From positions 1 through 43,161 of the forward strand of contig JALHRP010000002.1 in assembly GCA_022841365.1 (NCBI GenBank): DNA of 43,161 bases. The letters run 5' to 3'. The DNA is from Chitinophagaceae bacterium (GTDB taxonomy: Bacteria > Bacteroidota > Bacteroidia > Chitinophagales > Chitinophagaceae). Below the pieces are notes generated by a model, which saw only the letters and a list, made by a program, of their open reading frames with translations, was not told where the DNA came from and made no database searches. Positions 24,325 to 31,641 of this stretch are shown here, in pieces. Position numbers and translations under genes: made by a program. How positions within the stretch are numbered: the stretch's first letter is position 1; every line of letters begins with the position of its first letter.

Positions 24325-24804
24325 ATGAAATCTTTTGGCATAGTCATAATTTGTATACTACTTGGAGGAGGACTTGGATTATTGATTGGAGGAGGTGAAT
24401 CTACATACACAAAGAAAAGCGTCAGAGAAATAACAGTCCCTTTATTTTCAATAATAGGATGTGTCACAGGTGCATTTTTAGGAATTATCATTGCAAGTAA
24501 AATAATCACAGAAGAAAAAGATATTAAACAATTCGGTTTTGATTCATTTCAAACATTTGAAGGGAAAGCAGGAAGAAAATGGTTATTACAAACCAAGTGG
24601 GTGAATCCAGTAACAAAAAATGAAAACAATATTACGACAGAGTACTTAAATGAATACAATTCCGTAGTTACCAAATTAAATAATTCTATAGTCTATAACT
24701 ATGGAGTTACAGATGGCAGTAAAACCTATATTCGAAAGACACATTTAGAAGCTGTAAATACTATTAAAGAAAATATTTCAAATGGAGTTCTGCAATTAAT
24801 TTAA
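24325..24804 (+). CDS. Small membrane protein of unknown function
   Basis: A 159-residue product with two N-terminal glycine-rich hydrophobic segments (about residues 4-24, LGGGLGLLIGGG, and 37-60) followed by a polar soluble domain of about 95 residues (GKAGRKWLLQTKWVNPVTKN). No known motif. It is noticeably more AT-rich than neighbouring genes and stands alone between repeat-rich spacers, which may point to acquisition, but this is weak. Confidence 0.6.
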   Translation: MKSFGIVIICILLGGGLGLLIGGGESTYTKKSVREITVPLFSIIGCVTGAFLGIIIASKIITEEKDIKQFGFDSFQTFEGKAGRKWLLQTKWVNPVTKNENNITTEYLNEYNSVVTKLNNSIVYNYGVTDGSKTYIRKTHLEAVNTIKENISNGVLQLI

Positions 24805-24857
24805 AGAAGATTTCTGTACCTAGACTTACGCCAGCAAAGAAATTGCTTAAGCTCAAA

Positions 24858-24882
24858 CTTGAGGTCACAAATAGTGACCTCA
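24858..24882. terminator. Hairpin, probable terminator
   Basis: TTGAGGTCAC and GTGACCTCAA form a perfect 10-bp stem with a 5-base loop, 54 bases beyond the stop of the gene at 24325. There is no strong T-run, so it could equally be a repeat or an operator for the gene at 24974. Confidence 0.5.
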
Positions 24883-24973
24883 AAATACAAAGCCCATTTG
24901 CAAGAAATTAATTTACCAGTTCCTGACATCAGCGTAATATTGCTATCAATTAACTACGCACAAATCAAGAAAA

Positions 24974-25588
24974 ATGTTTCAGTCTATACAAGAACGCTGC
25001 GATGCACTTGCAAACAATTTTAAAGAAATCCCCAGCGACCGTAAAGATCTGCTGGAAAAAATTGCAGCTTACATCAGCGGCAAAAGAACAGCGAAAGAAG
25101 CTATCAATCTCGTATATGTATGTACGCACAATTCCCGTCGCAGTCATTTAGGACAGGTATGGGCGGCAGTAGCAGCAGCGTATTACAACATTGACAACGT
25201 GCACACATTTTCAGGCGGCACCGAGGCAACGGCATTTAACCCCAATGCGATCAAAGCCATTACAGCAGCAGGTTTTACGGTAAAGAAAACAACGGAAACA
25301 ATGAATCCTGTGTACGAAGTGCACTTTGCTGAAGACAAATTCAGCACTTGTTTCTCGAAAGTATATAACCATGAAAAAAATCCCTCGCAAAACTTTGCAG
25401 CGATTATGACCTGCTCTGATGCAGAAGATAATTGTCCGTTCATTCCCGGATGTGATCTGCGTATTGGCACCACCTACAATGATCCGAAAGCATTTGATTC
25501 GACCATTCTGCAGGATGAAAAATATACTGAACGCAGCAACCAGATCGCCATGGAATGCCTGTATGTGTTTTCGAAAGTTGTTGGTTAA
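24974..25588 (+). CDS. Low-molecular-weight phosphatase / arsenate reductase-like protein
   Basis: A 204-residue protein of the LMW protein tyrosine phosphatase fold. The phosphate-binding loop is VCTHNSRRSH with Cys50 and Arg56-Ser57 (C-x5-R-S). The CTHNS form resembles arsenate reductases more than classical phosphatases (CLGNICRS). Further cysteines at about 115, 145 and 152 could take part in a thiol relay, although the exact ArsC cysteine pair is not evident. An N-terminal helical extension of 45 residues precedes the domain. It converges on the aquaglyceroporin gene, with three bases between their stop codons. Substrate undecided between arsenate and a phosphoprotein. Confidence 0.75.
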   Translation: MFQSIQERCDALANNFKEIPSDRKDLLEKIAAYISGKRTAKEAINLVYVCTHNSRRSHLGQVWAAVAAAYYNIDNVHTFSGGTEATAFNPNAIKAITAAGFTVKKTTETMNPVYEVHFAEDKFSTCFSKVYNHEKNPSQNFAAIMTCSDAEDNCPFIPGCDLRIGTTYNDPKAFDSTILQDEKYTERSNQIAMECLYVFSKVVG

Positions 25589-25591
25589 GTA

Positions 25592-26302
25592 TTAAGACTG
25601 CAGCAACTGAAATACAAATGCTGCAATCACAGCACCAATAATCGGACCCACAACAGGTATCCAGCTATAACCCCAGTTACTGTTTCGTTTGTTTTTAATG
25701 GGCAATAAGAAGTGCATGACTCTTGGCCCAAGGTCACGTGAAGGATTGATGGCATAACCGGTTGGTCCGCCTAAACTCAAACCAATACCTAATACGAGCA
25801 ACGCTACGGGCAAAGCATCCAACGCTCCTAAACTGTTTTGCGGTGCAGCAATGAACAATACACCCAACATCAATGCAAACGTTCCGATGGCTTCTGTCAG
25901 TAAATTATAAAACAAATTTGGAATTGCAGGTGAGTTACAGAATACACCCAATTTATCATCAGCATTATCAGTTGCATCAAAATGCTGTTTGTAGGCCAGC
26001 CACATCAAACCTGAGCCCGTCATAGCGCCAAGAAATTGAGCAGCAATATAAGAGGGAACAGAGGTCCATTCAAATTTTCCTATACTTGCCAGTGCAATGG
26101 TAATGGCAGGATTTAAATGTGCTCCGCTTACTGTTGCACTGCTGTACACGCCAACAAACACAGCTATTGCCCAGCCAAAAGTGATGACAATTAAGCCACT
26201 GTTATTGCCTTTTGTTTTAGTGAGTACAACATTTGCTACAACACCGTTACCCAGTAACAGCAATAACATAGAACCGATAAATTCAGCAATGAAGGGAGTC
26301 AT
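25592..26302 (-). CDS. glpF: Glycerol facilitator (aquaglyceroporin)
   Basis: A 236-residue channel of the MIP family in the inner membrane, passing glycerol and similar small neutral solutes. The first pore motif is GAHLNPAITI; the second is INPSRDLGPR, an NPS in place of NPA. The aspartate after NPSR is the mark of glycerol-type rather than water-only channels. Six hydrophobic helices are visible. It is the last gene of a glpK-glpD-glpF order, 121 bases after glpD. Because related channels can pass arsenite, the adjacent arsenate reductase-like gene is worth noting. Confidence 0.93.
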   Translation of the reverse strand: MTPFIAEFIGSMLLLLLGNGVVANVVLTKTKGNNSGLIVITFGWAIAVFVGVYSSATVSGAHLNPAITIALASIGKFEWTSVPSYIAAQFLGAMTGSGLMWLAYKQHFDATDNADDKLGVFCNSPAIPNLFYNLLTEAIGTFALMLGVLFIAAPQNSLGALDALPVALLVLGIGLSLGGPTGYAINPSRDLGPRVMHFLLPIKNKRNSNWGYSWIPVVGPIIGAVIAAFVFQLLQS

Positions 26303-26314
26303 ATAACAGTCGTT

Positions 26315-26416
26315 TAGTTTGTAGTTTATAGTTGGAAGTTATCCCTGCAATTCAAATCATACAAATTAACATTAACAGCTGAGAGTGTAGTTAACTAAAA
26401 ACTACAAACTATCAAC
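26315..26416. repeat. Paired inverted repeat filling the glpD-glpF spacer
   Basis: TAGTTTGTAGTTTATAGTTGG (arm about 26315-26334, quoted here in full at 21 minus its last base: TAGTTTGTAGTTTATAGTTG) is mirrored by AACTACAAACTATCAACT at about 26400-26416. The arms lie at the two ends of the spacer, 12 bases from glpF and 7 from glpD, and could fold the whole spacer into a long hairpin. Confidence 0.65.
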
Positions 26417-26423
26417 TCTGTAC

Positions 26424-27974
26424 TTACTTCAACACATATCCTTCAGCCACTTTATTAAAATCTTTTATCTGCTGTTGTTTCCACTGTTCATCTTTATTCA
26501 ATTCTTTCATCATAATATCTGCAACCAGTGGCGCTGCTTCAATGGCAGCTTTTGCATCAAGGATCAATGCTCTTGTTCTTCTGCTCAATACATCTTCCAC
26601 TGTCATCGCCATTTCATTACCCACAGCCCAAAAAACTTCTGCAACAGTATATGGAAGATCGGGATGAATAAGTTGAGAATAACCCTGGTGTTGCAGATAG
26701 CGAATGGCAGCAGCATCGCTTCCATAATAATGAAGCGGATCTTCAAAATCTACTTTCTTCATCCAGCCATGCAGCTTCATCGTTTCGGTTTGGCAACGGG
26801 TGTATGCCAAACCGCCTTCGTAGTGTGCTTTTAAAATGACTTCCTGCGCCATCTTGCGATAAGTGGTCCATTTACCTCCGCTGATATTGATCATACCACC
26901 TTTCGATACCCAAATGGTATGATCACGGGGAAGCACAGCTGTTTTCTTTTTACCCGGAATTTTCACCAGCGGACGCAAACCGGCGAACACACTTTTTACA
27001 TCGCTGCGTTTTAATCCGGTATGCACATAACGGTTAAAATGACTTATGACAAACTCCACTTCCTCTTCCAAGGGTAATGGTTCAATCACTGCCGTTTCAA
27101 CACTGGTATCGGTTGTACCAATGATCACTTTATCATGAAACGGTACAGCAAACAATACACGACCATCATCGGTACGTGGTATAAACAAAGCCTGATCGCC
27201 GGGAAAAAATGTTTTATCAACCACAATATGTATTCCCTGCGAAGGTGATACTGTTCTTGTTAATCCATCATCATCCATCTTCAACACATCATCTACAAAC
27301 ACACCGGTTGCGTTGATCACAACGGTTCCTCTTGCTTCGTATGTTTCATCGGTTAAACAATCATGAATGTGTACACCTGCTACTTTGCCCTGCTCATGAA
27401 TTAAGTTGGTGACCTTGCAGTAATTCAAAACCGTTGCACTTACATCAGTCGCTGTTAACGCAAGCGATACACACAAACGTGCATCATCAAACTGACCGTC
27501 GTAATACGCAACACCACCGCTTAGTTTTTTTCCATCGAGACCTTTAATGTATTCCTGTGTTTTTTTAATGGATAATATTTCACTCGGACCAATGCTTAGT
27601 TTGGCCGAAAGAAAATTGTACACTTTCAAACCAAGTCCGTAGTATAATTTCTCCCACCAGCGATATGCCGGTAAAACTAATTTCAACGGATGTGCAATAT
27701 GTGGCGCATTCTTCAGTAACAATCCACGTTCACGCAGTGCATCACGCACCAAACGAAAATTTCCTTGTTGTAAATACCGAACGCCGCCATGTATGAGTTT
27801 AGTGGAACGACTCGACGTTCCTTTACCAAAATCATGTTGTTCGAGTAACAGTGTTTTGTAGCCACGTGCTGCCGAATCAACGGCTGCACCTAATCCTGTG
27901 GCGCCACCACCAATAATGATGATATCCCAATGGTTGGTGGTTTTTAATTGTTGTATTTGTTGTGAACGATTCAA
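26424..27974 (-). CDS. glpD: Glycerol-3-phosphate dehydrogenase (FAD)
   Basis: Oxidises sn-glycerol 3-phosphate to dihydroxyacetone phosphate, feeding electrons to the quinone pool at the inner membrane. The 516-residue product has the FAD-binding DIIIIGGGATGLGAAVD motif at the N-terminus, KGTSSRSTKLIHGGVRYLQ and FAGLRPLV. The only plausible start is TTG at 27974: there is an in-frame stop six codons upstream and no ATG between. The repeat arm in the upstream spacer ends only a few bases before it. Middle gene of the glp operon. Confidence 0.95.
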   Translation of the reverse strand: MNRSQQIQQLKTTNHWDIIIIGGGATGLGAAVDSAARGYKTLLLEQHDFGKGTSSRSTKLIHGGVRYLQQGNFRLVRDALRERGLLLKNAPHIAHPLKLVLPAYRWWEKLYYGLGLKVYNFLSAKLSIGPSEILSIKKTQEYIKGLDGKKLSGGVAYYDGQFDDARLCVSLALTATDVSATVLNYCKVTNLIHEQGKVAGVHIHDCLTDETYEARGTVVINATGVFVDDVLKMDDDGLTRTVSPSQGIHIVVDKTFFPGDQALFIPRTDDGRVLFAVPFHDKVIIGTTDTSVETAVIEPLPLEEEVEFVISHFNRYVHTGLKRSDVKSVFAGLRPLVKIPGKKKTAVLPRDHTIWVSKGGMINISGGKWTTYRKMAQEVILKAHYEGGLAYTRCQTETMKLHGWMKKVDFEDPLHYYGSDAAAIRYLQHQGYSQLIHPDLPYTVAEVFWAVGNEMAMTVEDVLSRRTRALILDAKAAIEAAPLVADIMMKELNKDEQWKQQQIKDFNKVAEGYVLK

Positions 27975-27978
27975 AAAC

Positions 27979-28081
27979 CAAGTTTGTAGTTAATAGTTTG
28001 TAGTTACAAAGCCAAGAGTGCAATATTAGTGAAACAGTTTGAAGTTTGAGAAACCACAAACTACAAACTATGAACTACAAA
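27979..28081. repeat. Paired inverted repeat filling the glpK-glpD spacer
   Basis: AAGTTTGTAGTTAATAGTTT (from 27979) is mirrored by ACAAACTACAAACTATGAAC (near 28056). The same motif family occupies the glpD-glpF spacer with the same geometry: arms at both ends, AT-rich middle. Confidence 0.65.
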
Positions 28082-28087
28082 AATTCT

Positions 28088-29575
28088 TTAATAACTCATA
28101 GCCGCCTTCACTGCTTTCTTCCAGCCATTCATCAGGGTTTCCCGTTTTTCTTCGTTCATGCTGCTTTCAAATTTCCGATCGACCTGCCATTGTTCCTGTA
28201 TTTCGTCAATACTGTTCCAGTAACCTGTTGCAAGTCCTGCAAGATAAGCAGCACCCAATGCCGTTGTTTCAGTAATACGGGGACGCACAACCGCTGTATT
28301 CAACAAATCGCTTTGAAACTGCATCAACAGATTGTTGACTGTTGCGCCGCCATCAACTCGTAATTCTTTAATGCTGATACCCGAATCTGCTTCCATGGCT
28401 TTTAACACATCGGCCGTTTGATAAGCAATGCTGTCCAATGCTGCTTTTGCAAAATGTGCGGCAGTTGTTCCTCTTGTAATTCCAACAATCGTTCCTCTTG
28501 CATGTTGGTTCCAATAGGGTGCCCCCAAACCTGTAAATGCCGGCACCATATATACACCATCGCTGTCAGTTACTTTCGCCGCCAGTTTTTCGATATCTGT
28601 TGACGAACGGATAATTCCGAGTCCATCACGCAGCCATTGCACCACAGCACCAGCAATAAACACACTGCCTTCTAACGCATATTCTGTTTTGCCATTGATC
28701 TTCCATGCAACAGTGGTTAATAAATTATTTTTTGAGACCACTGCTTTCTCTCCTGTATTCATCAACATAAAACATCCTGTGCCGTAAGTATTTTTTACCA
28801 TTCCGGGATGCGTACACAACTGACCAAACAAGGCGCTTTGCTGATCGCCTGCAATTCCTGCAATGGGTATGTTGGTAGCAGTCAGAATGTTTTGTGTGGT
28901 ACCGTACACTTCGCTGCTGCTGCGGATCTGTGGCAACATATTTCCCGGAATGTTGAATATTTTTTCCAGTTCACCATCCCATTGCAGTGTTTGTAAATTC
29001 ATGAGCATGGTGCGGCTGGCATTGCTTACATCGGTTGCGTGTACCTGTCCTTTGGTAAGATTCCACAACAACCATGTATCAACTGTACCAAAACAGAGTT
29101 CACCTTTTTCTGCCCTTGCTCTTGCACCTTCTACATTGTCTAAAATCCATTTCACTTTTGAAGCACTGAAATAAGCATCAACAACCAATCCTGTCCGTTG
29201 TTGAATAAGAATGTGCAGATTTTTTCGTTTCAATTCATCACAGAAATCTGCCGTGCGCCTGTCCTGCCAAACAATGGCATTGTAAACAGGTTTACCTGTG
29301 TTACGATCCCACACCACGGTTGTTTCCCGTTGATTGGTGATGCCAATGGCATGAATATTTTCAGTGCTTAGTCCTGCTTTTGTAATTGCTTCTGCGGCTA
29401 CACCCAATTGTGTACTCCATATTTCTTCGGGATCATGCTCTACCCAACCGGGCTGCGGGAATATCTGTTTAAATTCTTTTTGTGCAACCGACACAATGCT
29501 TCCATCATGCGCAAACACAATGGCACGGCTGCTGGTAGTTCCCTGGTCGAGAGCGAGTATAAAGGATGGCATCAT
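28088..29575 (-). CDS. glpK: Glycerol kinase
   Basis: Phosphorylates glycerol with ATP to sn-glycerol 3-phosphate, trapping the substrate brought in by GlpF. The 495-residue product has FGGY-kinase signatures: [16 protein letters not shown] at the N-terminus, [28 protein letters not shown] and the C-terminal [18 protein letters not shown]. First gene of the operon; two adjacent ATG codons are possible starts. A near-perfect 28-bp palindrome abuts the start codon and may control expression. Confidence 0.97.
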   Translation of the reverse strand: MMPSFILALDQGTTSSRAIVFAHDGSIVSVAQKEFKQIFPQPGWVEHDPEEIWSTQLGVAAEAITKAGLSTENIHAIGITNQRETTVVWDRNTGKPVYNAIVWQDRRTADFCDELKRKNLHILIQQRTGLVVDAYFSASKVKWILDNVEGARARAEKGELCFGTVDTWLLWNLTKGQVHATDVSNASRTMLMNLQTLQWDGELEKIFNIPGNMLPQIRSSSEVYGTTQNILTATNIPIAGIAGDQQSALFGQLCTHPGMVKNTYGTGCFMLMNTGEKAVVSKNNLLTTVAWKINGKTEYALEGSVFIAGAVVQWLRDGLGIIRSSTDIEKLAAKVTDSDGVYMVPAFTGLGAPYWNQHARGTIVGITRGTTAAHFAKAALDSIAYQTADVLKAMEADSGISIKELRVDGGATVNNLLMQFQSDLLNTAVVRPRITETTALGAAYLAGLATGYWNSIDEIQEQWQVDRKFESSMNEEKRETLMNGWKKAVKAAMSY

Positions 29576-29603
29576 ATTCAGATGATTTTAAAATCACCTG
29601 AAT
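29576..29603 (-). promoter_or_regulatory. 28-bp palindrome directly before glpK
   Basis: ATTCAGATGATTTT and AAAATCACCTGAAT are inverted copies with one mismatch and no spacer. The palindrome ends at the base next to the glpK ATG. It could be the operator of a glycerol regulator or an RNA hairpin that limits translation. It does not resemble the GC-rich interspersed repeats. Confidence 0.55.
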
Positions 29604-29638
29604 ATACAGTTTTCATTGAAATCCTGTTACGGGAAATA

Positions 29639-30139
29639 CTATTGTCTGATTAAAGTAATGGTTTTTGAATCAGAATCAACCCCGGAGCAGTAAAGACCGC
29701 AAAATTTATCAAAGGTTGAATTAAAATCACCGGTTAAAATATCACTGGTAAAACTGAACGATCCAACAATTCTTCCCTGTTGATCTGTGAGTGTAAGTTG
29801 CGATGAACTGATTTCTCCATTAACCGATATAGGAAACGTAAGCGGAACATATTGTGCACAACTGGTAGAAACAAGTAAAGTAACAGAAGAAGAGCTGGTA
29901 CGATAAATATCAATACTTATCGTATTGGTTCCTGTTTTTGTAATTTCCCATCGTAATCCAATTTGCTGTTTAGCCACACGGCGATAAGTGCCGCAAAAAT
30001 CACTGTTATAATACAATGTGGGCGAAATTTGAGTTACCCAGTTTCCTTCCAGATCTCTGGCCGGAGAAAGAAGTTTTTTACATGCCCCCAAAAAAATTAT
30101 ACTCAGGAACAATGCAAAAAGAAAATATACGCTTTTCAT
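29639..30139 (-). CDS. Lipoprotein with lipocalin-like composition
   Basis: A 166-residue lipoprotein with a lipobox ending IIFLGAC. The mature part starts with DLEGNWV, followed by alternating polar and hydrophobic strands (TISIDIYRTSSSSVTLLVS), a pattern seen in lipocalin-like Bacteroidota lipoproteins. Besides the lipidated cysteine there are four others (YNSDFC, STSC, FCGLYC). It follows two cysteine-rich lipoprotein genes in the same direction, 15 bases after the second, so the three are probably one unit. Function unknown. Confidence 0.7.
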   Translation of the reverse strand: MKSVYFLFALFLSIIFLGACKKLLSPARDLEGNWVTQISPTLYYNSDFCGTYRRVAKQQIGLRWEITKTGTNTISIDIYRTSSSSVTLLVSTSCAQYVPLTFPISVNGEISSSQLTLTDQQGRIVGSFSFTSDILTGDFNSTFDKFCGLYCSGVDSDSKTITLIRQ

Positions 30140-30154
30140 TTTTTTATGTTGATG

Positions 30155-30499
30155 TTAGAAATCGCCCACTTTAAAACAGCTTCTGCCACCCGGAGGAGTT
30201 CCACCTCTTACAGGTGAATAAGCCGCAGTTTCTTCACAATTGCAATTCCCCGGAATATACTTTTGCTTCCATGCATTACAATCACTGAGCGAACAAAATG
30301 GTCCGTTAGTACCCCGTGAGGCTCCCATAACAGAAGCACACTGGGCAGAGCTTCCGCAACTCCAGTTGGCATAATACTTTTTCTCACCGGTGCCGGTTTT
30401 AATACAGGAACTTCCGAAAAAAGAGACAATCGTAATCAGTGTACTAAACACAATAAACAGTCGGTAAATAGTTGTGCTGTAAGCAGGTTTTTTTTCCAT
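30155..30499 (-). CDS. Small cysteine-rich lipoprotein
   Basis: A 114-residue protein with an N-terminal hydrophobic segment and a probable lipobox ending FFGSSC. The mature part carries eight further cysteines: WSCGSSAQC, PFCSLSDC, GNCNC and SC near the end. The spacing suggests disulfide bonds or metal binding outside the cytoplasm. I do not recognise the family. The C-rich core (C-x4-C-x10-C-x-C) is loosely like that of the neighbouring upstream gene. Probably co-transcribed with it and with the lipoprotein that follows. Confidence 0.65.
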   Translation of the reverse strand: MEKKPAYSTTIYRLFIVFSTLITIVSFFGSSCIKTGTGEKKYYANWSCGSSAQCASVMGASRGTNGPFCSLSDCNAWKQKYIPGNCNCEETAAYSPVRGGTPPGGRSCFKVGDF

Positions 30500-30575
30500 T
30501 GATTTTATTTGATGTGTATTTGGGAAACGACCTTCTATCTTATTCAGTAAAAAAAATCAGTGATCGTACTGCTGA

Positions 30576-30836
30576 TTAATAACATTGTGTACAGCGGTTA
30601 TTTCCTGCAGCCAGACACTCGTTTGATGTTGGATAACATCTGTTGGTATTATTGCCCAGCCAGTTTCTTCCGCAACCTGTGGCAGGACAGCAACCCATAA
30701 CTGTTCCGCATCCGGAACTTGCAGGCGGATCGTCTTCGGGTATACAGCCAACAAAATTTGTTATAATCAGAAATACACAGAGAACAATTGTGCTAAAGCC
30801 CATTGCGAGGCCGTGCTGTAAGGATTTTGGTTTCAT
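30576..30836 (-). CDS. Very small cysteine-rich lipoprotein
   Basis: An 86-residue protein with a hydrophobic N-terminal segment and a lipobox ending NFVGC. The 56-residue mature part has eight more cysteines (SGC, GCC, TGC, RCYPTSNEC, RCTQC), an extreme density, with asparagine and glycine in between. No known family. It is the first gene after the response regulator, in the same direction, with a set of inverted half-sites in the 101-base gap. Confidence 0.65.
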   Translation of the reverse strand: MKPKSLQHGLAMGFSTIVLCVFLIITNFVGCIPEDDPPASSGCGTVMGCCPATGCGRNWLGNNTNRCYPTSNECLAAGNNRCTQCY

Positions 30837-30892
30837 AACTGATCATTTTTAAGAAAATTAGATCAGTAAATAACAACATCAAATGCCAACAT

Positions 30893-30924
30893 CTTGGTAT
30901 TTTTTCATACCAAGATTTTGGTAG
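30893..30924 (-). promoter_or_regulatory. Cluster of three TTGGTA half-sites before the cysteine-rich genes
   Basis: CTTGGTAT (30893-30900) and ATACCAAG (30907-30914) form a perfect inverted repeat with a 6-base spacer, and a third half-site, TTTGGTAG, follows at about 30917-30924. Position (57 bases before the gene at 30836, just after the response regulator stop) and symmetry fit either a binding site for a LuxR-type regulator or a terminator. Confidence 0.4.
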
Positions 30925-30937
30925 ATGAAACTGGTTT

Positions 30938-31594
30938 TCATTTCAGCAAACCCTTTGAGTAGGCAAAATTCAACAGTCCGGCAAGATTGTGAGCTTTTGT
31001 TTTCTGCATCATATTTTTTCGATGTGTTTCAACGGTTCGGTAACTGATGTGCAGCATCTCTGCAATTTTTTCATTGGAATATTCTTTCGATAGTAAAATC
31101 AAAATCTCTTTTTCCCTTTCTGTGAGGATAACCGCTTCCTCAGGGGATTTCATCACTATTTCTGCAAAACCTTTTATAATCGTTTCCTGCACTGCATCAC
31201 TGAAATATTTTTTACCGCTCACAACCTGATGTATAGCATCAATCAATTCACGCCTTGTACTGTTCTTGAGTAAATAGCCATCTACTCCTGTCTGTATCAT
31301 TTCTGCAATGATCTCTTTCTCATCATACGTTGTAAGAATAATTACTTTCACCTCTTTGTATTTCGCTTTAATCACTTTTGCTACATTCATACCATCCATG
31401 TTTGGCATATTAATATCCAGCAGACAAACATCAAAATGACGGATTTTCATTTGCTCAAGCACTTCATATCCATCCCCTGCCGATCCGCCCACTTCAAAAT
31501 CTGCATGTGTTTGTAACAATGAAATAAGACCTTCCCGCAATACGTGATGATCATCTGCTACAAGTAACTGTATTTTTTTATCCTGTTGTTCCAT
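30938..31594 (-). CDS. Response regulator, NarL/LuxR type
   Basis: A 218-residue cytoplasmic regulator. The receiver domain (about 8-125) has acidic residues Asp14-Asp15, the phosphorylation site Asp60 in CLLDINMPNMDG and a conserved lysine in LLKNST. A LuxR-type helix-turn-helix (about 150-215) contains LTEREKEILILLSKEYSNEK (exactly the domain start) and HISYRTVETHRKN. It follows its sensor kinase after 47 bases. The targets are not known, but the cysteine-rich lipoprotein genes directly downstream are candidates. Confidence 0.95.
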   Translation of the reverse strand: MEQQDKKIQLLVADDHHVLREGLISLLQTHADFEVGGSAGDGYEVLEQMKIRHFDVCLLDINMPNMDGMNVAKVIKAKYKEVKVIILTTYDEKEIIAEMIQTGVDGYLLKNSTRRELIDAIHQVVSGKKYFSDAVQETIIKGFAEIVMKSPEEAVILTEREKEILILLSKEYSNEKIAEMLHISYRTVETHRKNMMQKTKAHNLAGLLNFAYSKGLLK

Positions 31595-31641
31595 ACGTAC
31601 ATTTTGTTGTTCTGTTCGTTGCCTTATATATCAGCAACTGT

